From Nocardia colli (GTDB lineage Bacteria; Actinomycetota; Actinomycetes; Mycobacteriales; Mycobacteriaceae), in assembly GCF_008704205.1 (NCBI RefSeq), contig NZ_VXLC01000001.1:496001-560000 (forward strand): a stretch of 64,000 nt of DNA, read 5' to 3'. A model generated the notes under the pieces. The model had not been told where the DNA came from and ran no database searches. It saw only the letters and a program-made list of their open reading frames with translations. Shown in pieces: positions 1-8,556 of this stretch. A program made the position numbers and the translations under genes. Positions within the stretch are counted from its first letter, which is position 1, and every line of letters begins with the position of its first letter.

Positions 1-1605
1 GACGTCACGATCGTCAATGTCGCCGTCCCGAGCATCCAGTCCGACCTGAAAGCCCAGTACGCCCAGATCGAATGGATCGTCGCGGCCTATGTGCTCGCGT
101 TCGCCGCGGTGCTGATCACCGGTGGCCGGCTCGGCGACCTCTACGGGCGCAAACGCGTATTCCTCATCGGCATGGCCGGATTCACCCTCGCGTCCGCCGC
201 CTGCGGGCTCAGCACCGACCCGGCGATGCTCATCGCGTCGCGCTTCGTCCAGGGTGCGATGGCGGGACTGATGGTGCCGCAAATTCTGGCCATCATCCGG
301 GTCACCTTCCCGGAACACGAACGCGCCAAAGCGATTGCGCTGTACAGCGGTGTCGGCGGGTCCGCGTCCGCAGTCGGGCTTTCGCTCGGCGGGCTGCTCG
401 TGCAGTGGGATCTGTTCGACCTCGCCTGGCGGCCGATCTTCCTGGTCAACATTCCGGTGGGCATCGCCGCGCTGTTCGCCGCGTCGGTCGTGATGCGGGA
501 TTCCCGCTCGCCCGCGCCGCCGCGGCTGGATGTGACCGGCATGGTGCTGGCCGTCGGCGCGGTGCTGCTGCTGGTCTATCCGATCACCGAGGGCCGCCGA
601 CTAGGTTGGCCCGCTTGGACTTTCGTGCTGATCATCGTCGCATTACTGACCTTCGGGTTGTTCGTCGCCTACGAACGGCGGCGGGCGCGGACCGTCGGTT
701 CGCCGCTGATCGACCTCGGCCTGTTCCGGTCCCGGCCGTTCGCGATCGGACTCGGCAGCTGGCTGCTGTTCTGGATCGGGCTCGGCGGGTTCTTCCTGGT
801 GTGGACGCTGTTCATGCAGTCGGGGCTCGGCTGGTCGCCGATGCGGGCCGGGCTGACGGCGGTGTTCTTCGCCGTGGGAGCCGGTGTGGGGGCGGGCATT
901 TCGGTCGGCGCGCTGGCACCGAGGTTCGGCAGGCGGGTGCTGATCGCCGGCGGGGTCGTGAACGCGATCGGGTTCGGCTCCTACGGTTGGCTCGCCGCGC
1001 ACTACGGGGCCGGGATCGCCTCGTGGCAGATGGTTTTCCCGCTGCTGGTGACCGGTATCGGGTTCGGCATGGTGGTCGCGCCGACCATCGATCTGCTGCT
1101 CGGTCAGGTGCCCGCGAGCGCGGCGGGGGCGGCGTCCGGACTGCTCAATACCGGGCAGCAACTCGGCACCGCGCTCGGCGTGGCACTGGTCGGCGTCGTG
1201 TTCTTCACGCAGCTGGACCATGATTCGGGCCGCGGGGTGGACGCGATGACCCCGCGGATCCGAGCCGAGCTCGCCGTGGCCGGACTACCGGCGCCCGCAC
1301 AGGAGGAGATTCTCGCCAATTTCCGGGCCTGCGTGCGGGATCGATCCGCGCAGATCGACCCGACCGTGGTGCCGGACAGTTGCGCCGCGCCTACCGGCAG
1401 CGCGGAGGTCGGCCGGGTGCTGACCGCGGCCGGGGCGGACGCCAATGCGGTGAACTTCGCCAACACCTTCGATTACACGCTCTGGTACGGCATCGGCATG
1501 CTGGTACTGATGTGCCTCGGGTTCTTCGCACTGCCGAAGGACGCCACGCTGGAACCGCGCGAAAACGTTACCGTCACAGTTGATCCGGCCCCGATAGGAG
1601 TATGA
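1..1605 (+). CDS. MFS drug/proton antiporter, DHA2 (14-TM) family, 5'-truncated by window
   Basis: The frame is open from base 1, so the start lies upstream. The 534 visible residues begin inside TM1 with the DHA2 signature DVTIVNVAVPSI. The loop after TM2 carries the MFS motif GRLGDLYGRKRV. About 13 further hydrophobic segments follow, which matches 14-TM exporters of the EmrB/QacA type. A large hydrophilic loop near residues 400-465 lies before the last TM. The expected role is proton-driven efflux of drugs or dyes at the inner membrane; substrate is not predictable. The next gene starts at or within the stop codon, so the two are probably co-transcribed. Confidence 0.9.
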   Translation, partial: DVTIVNVAVPSIQSDLKAQYAQIEWIVAAYVLAFAAVLITGGRLGDLYGRKRVFLIGMAGFTLASAACGLSTDPAMLIASRFVQGAMAGLMVPQILAIIRVTFPEHERAKAIALYSGVGGSASAVGLSLGGLLVQWDLFDLAWRPIFLVNIPVGIAALFAASVVMRDSRSPAPPRLDVTGMVLAVGAVLLLVYPITEGRRLGWPAWTFVLIIVALLTFGLFVAYERRRARTVGSPLIDLGLFRSRPFAIGLGSWLLFWIGLGGFFLVWTLFMQSGLGWSPMRAGLTAVFFAVGAGVGAGISVGALAPRFGRRVLIAGGVVNAIGFGSYGWLAAHYGAGIASWQMVFPLLVTGIGFGMVVAPTIDLLLGQVPASAAGAASGLLNTGQQLGTALGVALVGVVFFTQLDHDSGRGVDAMTPRIRAELAVAGLPAPAQEEILANFRACVRDRSAQIDPTVVPDSCAAPTGSAEVGRVLTAAGADANAVNFANTFDYTLWYGIGMLVLMCLGFFALPKDATLEPRENVTVTVDPAPIGV

Positions 1606-1610
1606 GGACA

Positions 1611-1910
1611 ATGGACATCTTGGTCATCGGCCGCGGTCAGAACGTCGTGGACTCGGCGATTCCGCAGATCCAGGCGCAGGGGTTCACCGCGCACGGGGTG
1701 ATCGCCGACGCGGACGCGCTCGCGGTGCTCGACCGCGACCCCGTCGGCATACTGCTCATCGGCGGTGGGGTGGAACGGGTTTCGCGGGACCTGCTGATCC
1801 AGAAGGCGGAGCAGCACGGAGTCGCGGTGATCGAGGCGCGGCGCAATGGACGCGATCTCGACACCTACCTCCAGGAGGAGGTGTTTCCGGCGCTGCGCGA
1901 ACGGCGGTGA
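1611..1910 (+). CDS. Small Rossmann-like hypothetical protein
   Basis: A 99-residue protein with no signal peptide or TM segment. It alternates strand and helix (MDILVIGRGQ, VGILLIGGGVE, HGVAVIEAR), which looks like a minimal Rossmann or receiver-like fold, but no catalytic motif is recognisable. ATG at 1611 is preferred because AGGAG (1596-1600) sits 10 nt upstream. An in-frame ATG at 1602 overlaps the MFS stop codon and is too close to that Shine-Dalgarno. Close coupling to the efflux gene suggests a linked role; the function is unknown. Confidence 0.7.
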   Translation: MDILVIGRGQNVVDSAIPQIQAQGFTAHGVIADADALAVLDRDPVGILLIGGGVERVSRDLLIQKAEQHGVAVIEARRNGRDLDTYLQEEVFPALRERR

Positions 1911-1914
1911 AATA

Positions 1915-1953
1915 CGAACGGGCCGGAGTGGATTCACCACTCCGGCCCGTTCG
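1915..1953. terminator. Bidirectional hairpin terminator between convergent genes
   Basis: Perfect 16-bp inverted repeat (arms 1915-1930 and 1938-1953, 7-nt loop) between the stop codons of the small plus-strand gene and the minus-strand MFS gene. The U-tract is weak (gcctttg), as is common in GC-rich actinobacteria. Confidence 0.85.
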
Positions 1954-1961
1954 GCCTTTGC

Positions 1962-3398
1962 TCAGGCGCGTGCCAGCTCAGGCAGTTCGCCGGTCTCGGC
2001 GATCGCGCCGCGCCGCAACCCGGTGGCCGCGATCACGCCCGCCAGCACCGCGGCCACCACCGGAACCACCAGCGCGGTCCGCAGCCCGTCCATGCCGAAC
2101 TTGCCCGCGTCGACCGCCGCGACGTTCACCGCGGTCACCACCGAGATCCCCAGCGCCGCACCGAATTGAATTGCGGTGTAGAGCAATCCACCGGCCAGGC
2201 CGTGCTCCTCGGTCGCGATATCGTCGGTGCCCGCGATGGTCAGCGGCCCATAGACCAGCGCGAAGGCGACGGCGAGCAGCAGCATCGTCGGCAGCATCGC
2301 GATGTAGGCCCGATCGAGATCGGTCGGCAGGAACAGCGCGTAGGCGAGCGCCGCGAGCACCACGCCCCCGAAGACCACCCGGACATTGCCGAACTTGCGC
2401 ACCAGCCACGGGGTCAGCAGCGGCGCGAGCAGCGCGTCCAGCCCCATCACCGCCATCGCGAGGCCGGTCTGCACCGTGCTCCAGCCGCGCAGTTCCTGGA
2501 AGTACAGCGTGGCGAGGAACTGGAAGCCCATGAACGAGCCGATGAACAGCACCGCGACCAGGTTGGTGCGGACCAGCGGCGCCGAGCGCAGGATGCCGAG
2601 CCGGACCAGCGGTGTGGCGGTGCGACGTTCGTTCGCGACGAACAACCCGAGCAGCGCCACACCCGCGGCGAAGGCCGCGGCGGTCAGCGCCGGGCCGTCG
2701 CCCGGATGCTCCAGCCGGACCACGCCGTAGACGAGCAGCAACATCGCGCCGGTCACACTCAACGCGCCGAGCAGATCGAAGCCGCCCCGAACCCGTTCCG
2801 GCACACCGGAATCCCGGACCAGCGCGATCGCGGCCAGCAGCAGCACCGCCGAGACGAGCACCGGCACGAAGAACACCCAGCGCCAGCCGAACGCGGTCAG
2901 CAACCCGCCGACCACCATGCCGAGCGAGAACCCGCCCGCCGCGACGCCCGCGTAGAACAGCAGCGCCTTGTCCCGCACCTGCCCCTCGGCGAAGTTCGTG
3001 GTGATCAACGACAGCCCGGCCGGCGCGAGGAACGCCGCCGCCACCCCGGTCACGAAGCGGGCGGTCAGCAGCATCCAGCCGGTCGTGGCGAAGCCGCCGA
3101 GGCCGGAGAAGACCAGGAACACGGTCAGCCAGAACAGGAACATCCGCCGGCGGCCGAGCAGGTCCGCGGCCCGCCCGCCGAGCAGCACGAATCCGCCGTA
3201 GCCGAGCACATACGCCGACACCACGCCGCTGAGCATCCCGGTGGACAGGCCGAGCTCGGCCCGGATCGAGGGCAGCGCCACATTGAGCATCGCCACGTCG
3301 ATGCCCTCCAGGAAGATCGCGCCGCACAACACCGCGAGCACGCCCCAGGCACGGCCGGACATCTCCGTGAATACCTCGGCGGCTCTGACTTTCACCAT
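1962..3398 (-). CDS. MFS transporter (DHA2/EmrB-like)
   Basis: A 478-residue polytopic membrane protein with about 14 hydrophobic segments. The TM1 motif is EGIDVAMLNVALPSI, and GRAADLLGRRRMF is the MFS loop 2-3 signature. Predicted proton-coupled export of small hydrophobic compounds. ATG at 3398 follows GGGGAG at good spacing on the minus strand; an in-frame GTG at 3401 is the alternative. It is divergent from an HxlR-type regulator across an 87-bp intergenic region containing a palindrome, so HxlR control of this pump is the simplest reading. Confidence 0.9.
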   Translation of the reverse strand: MVKVRAAEVFTEMSGRAWGVLAVLCGAIFLEGIDVAMLNVALPSIRAELGLSTGMLSGVVSAYVLGYGGFVLLGGRAADLLGRRRMFLFWLTVFLVFSGLGGFATTGWMLLTARFVTGVAAAFLAPAGLSLITTNFAEGQVRDKALLFYAGVAAGGFSLGMVVGGLLTAFGWRWVFFVPVLVSAVLLLAAIALVRDSGVPERVRGGFDLLGALSVTGAMLLLVYGVVRLEHPGDGPALTAAAFAAGVALLGLFVANERRTATPLVRLGILRSAPLVRTNLVAVLFIGSFMGFQFLATLYFQELRGWSTVQTGLAMAVMGLDALLAPLLTPWLVRKFGNVRVVFGGVVLAALAYALFLPTDLDRAYIAMLPTMLLLAVAFALVYGPLTIAGTDDIATEEHGLAGGLLYTAIQFGAALGISVVTAVNVAAVDAGKFGMDGLRTALVVPVVAAVLAGVIAATGLRRGAIAETGELPELARA

Positions 3399-3423
3399 CA
3401 CGACTCCCCAAACAGACTCGGTT

Positions 3424-3436
3424 CCCCACAGTGGGG
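3424..3436. promoter_or_regulatory. Candidate operator palindrome (CCCCAC-A-GTGGGG)
   Basis: Perfect 13-bp palindrome in the divergent intergenic region of the MFS and HxlR genes. Its position about 25 bp upstream of the MFS start and 50 bp upstream of the HxlR start fits a shared regulator site. A role in HxlR binding is inferred. Confidence 0.45.
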
Positions 3437-3485
3437 TCGGTTACCTCTTGATACCGAGGGAAAGTCTCGGGCAGAATCGACCACT

Positions 3486-3926
3486 ATGGAAGACGGCACA
3501 TTGAAGTCACCGGGGCACTGCGGGGATACCGCCGCCGACTACGACGTTCTCCAGTGGGACACCCGAGTCGACTGCGAGGTCCGCCAGATCCTCGACCGCG
3601 TCGCGGACAAATGGTCGCTGCTGGCGATCGCGCTGCTCGATCAGCAGAGCATGCGATTCACCGAGTTGAAGCGCAAGATCGACGGCGTGAGCCAGCGGAT
3701 GCTCACCCGCACGCTGCGCCAGCTCGAACGCGACGGGCTGGTCTCGCGCACCGTCTACCCGACCGTCCCGCCGCGGGTCGACTACGCGCTCACCCCGCTC
3801 GGCGCGAGCCTGCACACCACGATCAAGGCCCTCGTCACCTGGACCGAAGGCCATCAGAACGAAATCGCCGCGGCCCGCGACGACTACGACCGCCGCGCCG
3901 CCGCGGAAGCGCTCGTCACCGCCTGA
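3486..3926 (+). CDS. HxlR-family winged-helix transcriptional regulator
   Basis: A 146-residue protein. Cys37 region DCEVRQILDRVADKWS begins the HxlR domain, followed by the recognition-helix stretch FTELKRKIDGVSQRMLTRTLRQLE and the wing (DGLVSRTVYPTVPPRVDYALT). This is a full-length MarR-like winged helix that usually acts as a dimer responding to redox or small ligands. Divergent from the MFS pump and 61 bp upstream of the alcohol dehydrogenase gene, so either or both may be targets. ATG at 3486 chosen because the family N-terminus starts a short distance before the conserved Cys. Confidence 0.92.
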   Translation: MEDGTLKSPGHCGDTAADYDVLQWDTRVDCEVRQILDRVADKWSLLAIALLDQQSMRFTELKRKIDGVSQRMLTRTLRQLERDGLVSRTVYPTVPPRVDYALTPLGASLHTTIKALVTWTEGHQNEIAAARDDYDRRAAAEALVTA

Positions 3927-3987
3927 TCGCGGTGGCCGGCGGCGCTGCGCAGTAGCGTGGACGCACTGCCGATTCGAGGAGTTCACT

Positions 3988-5148
3988 ATGCGGGCCGCCG
4001 TCGTCACCAACTCGAAGTTCGAGGTCATCGACCTGCCGACCCCGGTACCCGGGCGCGGGCAACTGCTGATCGACGTAACCCGCTGCGGCATCTGCGGTTC
4101 CGACCTGCATGCCCGCAGCCACGCCGACGAGATGGCCGATCTGGCCGTGACCACCGGCTACGACTCGTTCATGCGGGCGGACCAGAGCGTGGTGCTCGGC
4201 CACGAATTCAGCGGCGCGGTGGTCGATTACGGGCCGGGGTGTCGCAAGCGGTGGGCGACCGGCACGCCGGTGGTGGCGCTGCCGATCGTGCGGCACGGCT
4301 CGAAGCCGCAGCTCACCGGGCTTTCGGTCGAGGCGCCCGGCGCGTACGCCGAGCAGGTGGTGGTCCAGGAATCGATGACCATGCCGGTGCCGAACGGCTT
4401 GTCCGCCGAGCACGCGGCGCTCACCGAACCCATGGCGGTGGCCTGGCACGCGGTGCGCAAGGGACGAGTCGGCAAGGGACAGAACGCTTTCGTGATCGGC
4501 TGCGGGCCCATCGGCCTCGCGGTGATCAGCATGCTGAAGGCCGCGGGCGTGCGCACCGTGGTGGCCAGCGACTTCTCCCCGCGCCGTAGGGAACTCGCGA
4601 CCGCGTGCGGCGCGGACATCGTGGTCGACCCCGCCGCCGACTCCCCCTGGACCGCCGCCCCCAAGCGCGGCCGGATCAACGGCGTCACCGACATTCTGAG
4701 CCTCGGCTTCGACACCATGGACCGCCTGCGCCGCGTCCCGAAACTCCCCTGGTGGTACGTCTTCCGCCTCGCGCACACCCTGAACGCCGGCCCGTCCGGC
4801 CCGGTCATCTTCGAATGCGTCGGCGTCCCAGGCATTCTCGACCAGATCATCACCGCCGCGCCCCCGCTGTCCCGGGTGGTCGTCGTCGGCGTCTGCATGG
4901 AATCCGACCGCATCCAACCCGCCATGGCCATCAACAAGGAACTCGAACTCCACTTCGCCTTCGGCTACGACCCCGGCGAATTCCGCGACACCCTGCACCT
5001 GCTCGCCGACGGCAAGGTAGACCCCACCCCCTTGATCACCGGCACCGTAGGCCTCGAAGGCATCGAATCCGCCTTCACCACCCTCGCCAACCCCGACCAC
5101 CACGCCAAGATCCTCATCGACCCGACGAGTTCCGTCACCGCCCCTTAG
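3988..5148 (+). CDS. Zinc-dependent alcohol dehydrogenase (MDR), lacking structural-zinc cysteines
   Basis: 386-residue medium-chain dehydrogenase. Catalytic-zinc ligands are present (CGICGSD near residue 31-37 and LGHEFSG near 70-76), as is the Rossmann motif GCGPIGLAVISML (about 171-183). The usual four-cysteine structural-zinc lobe after GHE is replaced by a Cys-free stretch around residues 95-115 (PIVRHGSKPQL). GAGGAG-type ribosome site lies just upstream of ATG. Substrate unknown; the N-terminal TRCGICGSDLH and insertion around residues 42-60 resemble threonine/polyol-type members. Its stop codon overlaps that of the convergent FAD monooxygenase (5145-5148). Confidence 0.88.
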   Translation: MRAAVVTNSKFEVIDLPTPVPGRGQLLIDVTRCGICGSDLHARSHADEMADLAVTTGYDSFMRADQSVVLGHEFSGAVVDYGPGCRKRWATGTPVVALPIVRHGSKPQLTGLSVEAPGAYAEQVVVQESMTMPVPNGLSAEHAALTEPMAVAWHAVRKGRVGKGQNAFVIGCGPIGLAVISMLKAAGVRTVVASDFSPRRRELATACGADIVVDPAADSPWTAAPKRGRINGVTDILSLGFDTMDRLRRVPKLPWWYVFRLAHTLNAGPSGPVIFECVGVPGILDQIITAAPPLSRVVVVGVCMESDRIQPAMAINKELELHFAFGYDPGEFRDTLHLLADGKVDPTPLITGTVGLEGIESAFTTLANPDHHAKILIDPTSSVTAP

Positions 5149-6371
5149 TACTTGCGGGCGGACGTTTCGTAAGGGCGATAGTCCTTGATTTCGATTGTGC
5201 GGGCGACCTTTTGGGGTGCGCCGCCGATGAGGCCGCGCCACGGGAGGTAGGGCAGGAGGCGGACGTTGAGGTTGCGCAGGCGGATCATCCAATTGGTCGG
5301 GGGCGCATACCATTTGCCGACGCCCTCGGCGAAGGCCTGACCGGCCTTGACCAATGGGAGCAGTTCCTGGCGGTAGCGGGGGAAGGCCACGGTGTGGTCG
5401 CCGTGGGCGGCGGCCAGTTCGCCGGCCAGGATGTAGGCGCCGACGAGGGAGAGGTTGGTGCCCTGGCCGGATAGCGGGGCGGCGCAGTAGCCTGCGTCGC
5501 CGACCAGGGCGACGCGGCCCTTCGACCAGTCGTCCATGTGGATCTGCGCCATGGCGTCGAAGTAGAAATCGTCGGCGGCGGTGAGGTGTTCGAGCAGGCG
5601 GGGCACCTGCCAGCCTGCGTCGGCGAAGGTGTCGGCGACGATTCGCTTCTGCTGCTCGACGTTTCGGTAGTCGTAGTCGATCGGCGCCGATTCGAACGCG
5701 AAAACGGCCTTGGCTTGGGTATTTTCGCGGGCGCTGTAGCTGCCGGCGATCTTGCCGGGGACGTTGTAGTCCTGCTCCCAGTGATCGAGCGCGAGCAGGT
5801 TGGGGGTGGTGTAGATGCTGATGTAGTAGCCCATGTGCCGGAGGAAATCGGCCTCCGGGCCGAAAACCAGCCTGCGCGTGTTGGAATGCACGCCGTCGGC
5901 ACCGATGACCAGGTCGAAGGTGCGCGGCTCGGCGTGGGAAAACGTGACGTGCACGCCCTTTTCGTCTTCGGTGAGGGTGGTGATGCTGTCGCCGAAGAGA
6001 TATCCGACGTCGTCACGGGTCGCCTCGTACAGCACCCTGGCCAGGTCGCCGCGCTGGATCTCACAGTCCCCGCTCGCGCCGACGCCGTTGAACACCTCGC
6101 TGCTCATGCTCGCCTGCGCCTTGCCGGTGGCGTCGACATAGGAGGTACCGCGCTTGCCGGTGCTGAACTCGTGCACCTGCCCGAGCAGACCCATCTTGCG
6201 GATCACCTCGGTTCCGGCGCCGAGCACGTCGATCGCCTGACCGCCGTCGCGTAGCGCGGCGGCGCGCTCGACGATGGTCACCGCGAAACCGTAGCGGTTC
6301 AGCCAGAAGGCCAGCGTGGGTCCGGCGATGCTGGCGCCGGAGATGAGGACGGTCATCGGTCGATTGCTCAT
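5145..6371 (-). CDS. FAD-dependent aromatic-type monooxygenase (PHBH fold, TetX-like)
   Basis: 408 residues. GASIAGPTLAFWLNR near the N-terminus is the FAD dinucleotide motif, IGADGVHS the DG motif, and VALVGDAGYCAAPLSGQGTN the GD motif binding FAD and ribityl. This is a class A flavoprotein hydroxylase, plausibly acting on an aromatic or antibiotic substrate. The ATG at 6371 is only 6 nt downstream of a TACAGT -10 box, so the mRNA may be leaderless; a longer reading upstream is not supported. Divergent from a TetR regulator with an operator over this promoter, suggesting ligand-induced expression. Confidence 0.88.
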   Translation of the reverse strand: MSNRPMTVLISGASIAGPTLAFWLNRYGFAVTIVERAAALRDGGQAIDVLGAGTEVIRKMGLLGQVHEFSTGKRGTSYVDATGKAQASMSSEVFNGVGASGDCEIQRGDLARVLYEATRDDVGYLFGDSITTLTEDEKGVHVTFSHAEPRTFDLVIGADGVHSNTRRLVFGPEADFLRHMGYYISIYTTPNLLALDHWEQDYNVPGKIAGSYSARENTQAKAVFAFESAPIDYDYRNVEQQKRIVADTFADAGWQVPRLLEHLTAADDFYFDAMAQIHMDDWSKGRVALVGDAGYCAAPLSGQGTNLSLVGAYILAGELAAAHGDHTVAFPRYRQELLPLVKAGQAFAEGVGKWYAPPTNWMIRLRNLNVRLLPYLPWRGLIGGAPQKVARTIEIKDYRPYETSARKY

Positions 6372-6377
6372 GAAAAA

Positions 6378-6407
6378 ACTGTACATTTGTCTTAGGCAAC
6401 TGCGCAA
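6378..6407 (-). promoter_or_regulatory. Promoter of the FAD monooxygenase gene (leaderless)
   Basis: Read on the minus strand: -35 TTGCGC (6402-6407), 18-nt spacer, -10 TACAGT (6378-6383), then 6 nt to ATG at 6371. That spacing would place the transcription start at or next to the A of ATG. Confidence 0.6.
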
Positions 6408-6415
6408 GACAAATG
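6384..6415. promoter_or_regulatory. TetR-type operator, 10-bp perfect inverted repeat
   Basis: CATTTGTCTT and its exact complement AAGACAAATG separated by 12 nt, lying in the 64-bp space between the FAD monooxygenase and TetR genes. It covers the -35 and spacer of the monooxygenase promoter, so binding of the adjacent TetR protein would repress it. Confidence 0.8.
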
Positions 6416-6435
6416 ATTCAGGCGATCGCGCTACC

Positions 6436-7011
6436 ATGTCGACCATGGGAAACCGAGAGGATCTGCTCGCGGGCGCACGGCAGTGCCTGTTCGAGAAGGG
6501 CTACGCCCGCACCACCGTGCGCGACATCGCTACCGCCGCGGGCGGGGTCAGCATGGCCGCGATCGGCTACCACTTCGGTTCGAAGGAGGCGCTGCTGAGC
6601 GAGGCGCTCGCCGAGGCGAATCGGGAATGGGGCATGGAACTCGAGCGCGCGCTGAGCGATGCCGCGCAACCGGATTCGACGCCGCTGGAGCGTTTCGCAG
6701 CGCAGTGGACGGCGGTGATCGAGTCGCTGCGCCGTCATCGCGGGCTGTGGGCGGCCACCTTCGACACCATCGCGCAGGGCGGCCACGATCCCGCGACCAG
6801 GGATGGGCTCGCGGCCGGCCTGGCCGAGGCGCGCTCCGGCCTGGCCCGGCTCTTCGAGAACGTCGATGAGACCGACACGGAGCAGGGCCGGATGATCGGC
6901 ACTTTCTACCAGGCCCTGCTGACCGGGCTGGCCGCGCAGTATCTGGTCGACCCCGAGCACGCGCCGTCCGGCGCGGATCTGGCCGAGGCGGTGCGCCGGA
7001 TCACGGCTTAG
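6436..7011 (+). CDS. TetR/AcrR-family transcriptional regulator
   Basis: 191 residues. N-terminal helix-turn-helix: LFEKGYARTTVRDIATAAG followed by GYHFGSKEALL (residues about 15-55), then an all-helical ligand domain ending AVRRITA. Divergent from the FAD monooxygenase and next to a perfect inverted repeat, so it probably represses that gene and itself. Two in-frame starts exist: ATG 6436 and ATG 6445. A TACCAT box (6432-6437) 7 nt before 6445 would favour a leaderless start there (188 aa). Confidence 0.92.
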   Translation: MSTMGNREDLLAGARQCLFEKGYARTTVRDIATAAGGVSMAAIGYHFGSKEALLSEALAEANREWGMELERALSDAAQPDSTPLERFAAQWTAVIESLRRHRGLWAATFDTIAQGGHDPATRDGLAAGLAEARSGLARLFENVDETDTEQGRMIGTFYQALLTGLAAQYLVDPEHAPSGADLAEAVRRITA

Positions 7012-7017
7012 CCCGGC

Positions 7018-8556
7018 CTACTCCGGAAGCAGGCCGAGGGTGCCTTCCGCGCTGCGGGCGGCGGTGAGGCAAGCGGTGGTGGTGAATTGGTCGGCGAGCG
7101 GGTGGCGGGCGCGGGATCGCCATTTACGCACCGCCGCGACGGCCTGGTCCCGCTGAACCGAGGGCGCGGCGTCGACCGGCAGACCGAGACGCAGGTGCGG
7201 GGCGATGCCGGAGCCGCCGATGAGCCGGTGCAGCTCGGCGAGATCGTTTGGCGGCAAGGCCAATTCGTCGGTGCGCAGGCGCCCGAGCAGGCGGAGTTCG
7301 GCGAAGCCGTGCACGTCGGCGAGCAGGGTGCGCACGCGCGGGAGCAGGGCATCGGCCTCGCTGCCCGGGTAGGCGGTGAGCACGCGGGCCAGGGCGGTGA
7401 GGGCGGAGTGCGCCTTGAGCTGGTCGGCACGCTGGCCGAATTGGACGTCGAGCACCGAGCGCAGTTCGTCCACGCCGCTGCGGTTGGTCAATTCGGCGGC
7501 CAGCGTGGCGGAGTCGCGCACGCCGAGCCGGATCAGGGTGACGGCCATCCGAATGCCGAAGAGCCCGAACCGTTCCGCGAGCTGCGCCCGGAGCTCCGGC
7601 GCCACCGGCAGCGCGACATCGGGGCGGGCGAAACGATCCGCGGACAGCAGTGCCGTGCTCAGGTCATCGACCGGAACTCCGGCCAGCGCCTCGAACGCCG
7701 CGTACTCCTGTTGCCGCAGCGTGGCCGCGGCGAAGGCGAGCAGGCCGGCGACCGGAATCACCGCCTGGCACAGGCCCGTTCGTTCCAGTTCGCCGGCGAA
7801 GCGGGTCGCGACATCACGCGCGGAATGCAGGGCGTCGATCCGGCCGGCACCGATCTCGTCGGCCCTGGAGACCACGCCGACCACGCCGAGCGGACCGGAA
7901 ATACCCTGCGCGGCACCGGTTCCGGCGCCGACCTGCTCGAGGAACCGGACGTCGGCGGCATCGAGCCTGCGCAGCAGGTACACGACCGCGTCGGCGCCCG
8001 GGACCGCGATGTTCTGCTCGGCCTGCTCCGCGCCCGGCGTCAGCAACCGGGCTGTGCGCCGCGACACCTCGCGCGACAGCGACGACGTGCCCGGCGTATC
8101 GATGATCGTGGTGTGGGCCAGCGCCGCGGCGGGCCATTCGACCTCGAGGTGATCGACCTCGCGCGGCGCGGGCGCGTTCCAGTTCAGTCGGTCCAGATCG
8201 AAGGTCAATCCGTGCGTGCCGCCGCCGCGGCGCACCACCACGTTCGCGCGGGCGCCGTCGCCCGCGTGCGCGGTCACGCTCGGGGTGGACCCGTAGCGGT
8301 ACCAGGTGACGACCCTGGTGCACTCGGTCGCATCGGTCGGCGCGATGTCCTGCCCGACAAGGGAATTGAGCAGCGTGGACTTACCGGCCTTCAACGATCC
8401 GGCGAGCGCGATGCGCAACGGATGATCCAAACGCCTCGCGCAATCGGCGAGCAACACCCGTGGCCGCGGCTCGCTCGCCAGCGCCGCCCGCGCCGCACCC
8501 ACCAGCCGATGCGCCTCCGCCACGATTCCCGGCGCCGCGCCGACCTCTCGATTCAC
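7018..8556 (-). CDS. iniC: Dynamin-like GTPase, IniC homologue
   Basis: 512 residues, near the length of mycobacterial IniC (about 493). P-loop GSLKAGKS at residues 53-60, G3 motif IDTPGTSSLSR near 155, VSRADE as the G4 region near 230, then a long helical C-terminal half. IniA and IniC are bacterial dynamin-like proteins that act at the membrane during cell-wall stress. GTG start at 8556 overlaps the IniA stop (GTGA), a translationally coupled pair. It is the last gene of an iniB-iniA-iniC operon. Assignment rests on motif content, size and gene order. Confidence 0.82.
   Translation of the reverse strand: MNREVGAAPGIVAEAHRLVGAARAALASEPRPRVLLADCARRLDHPLRIALAGSLKAGKSTLLNSLVGQDIAPTDATECTRVVTWYRYGSTPSVTAHAGDGARANVVVRRGGGTHGLTFDLDRLNWNAPAPREVDHLEVEWPAAALAHTTIIDTPGTSSLSREVSRRTARLLTPGAEQAEQNIAVPGADAVVYLLRRLDAADVRFLEQVGAGTGAAQGISGPLGVVGVVSRADEIGAGRIDALHSARDVATRFAGELERTGLCQAVIPVAGLLAFAAATLRQQEYAAFEALAGVPVDDLSTALLSADRFARPDVALPVAPELRAQLAERFGLFGIRMAVTLIRLGVRDSATLAAELTNRSGVDELRSVLDVQFGQRADQLKAHSALTALARVLTAYPGSEADALLPRVRTLLADVHGFAELRLLGRLRTDELALPPNDLAELHRLIGGSGIAPHLRLGLPVDAAPSVQRDQAVAAVRKWRSRARHPLADQFTTTACLTAARSAEGTLGLLPE

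Noticed and set aside
2166..3485. Long in-frame extension of the HxlR gene over the MFS gene
   Set aside because: The region is antisense to the MFS transporter and Arg/Gln/His-rich; the HxlR domain begins after ATG 3486.
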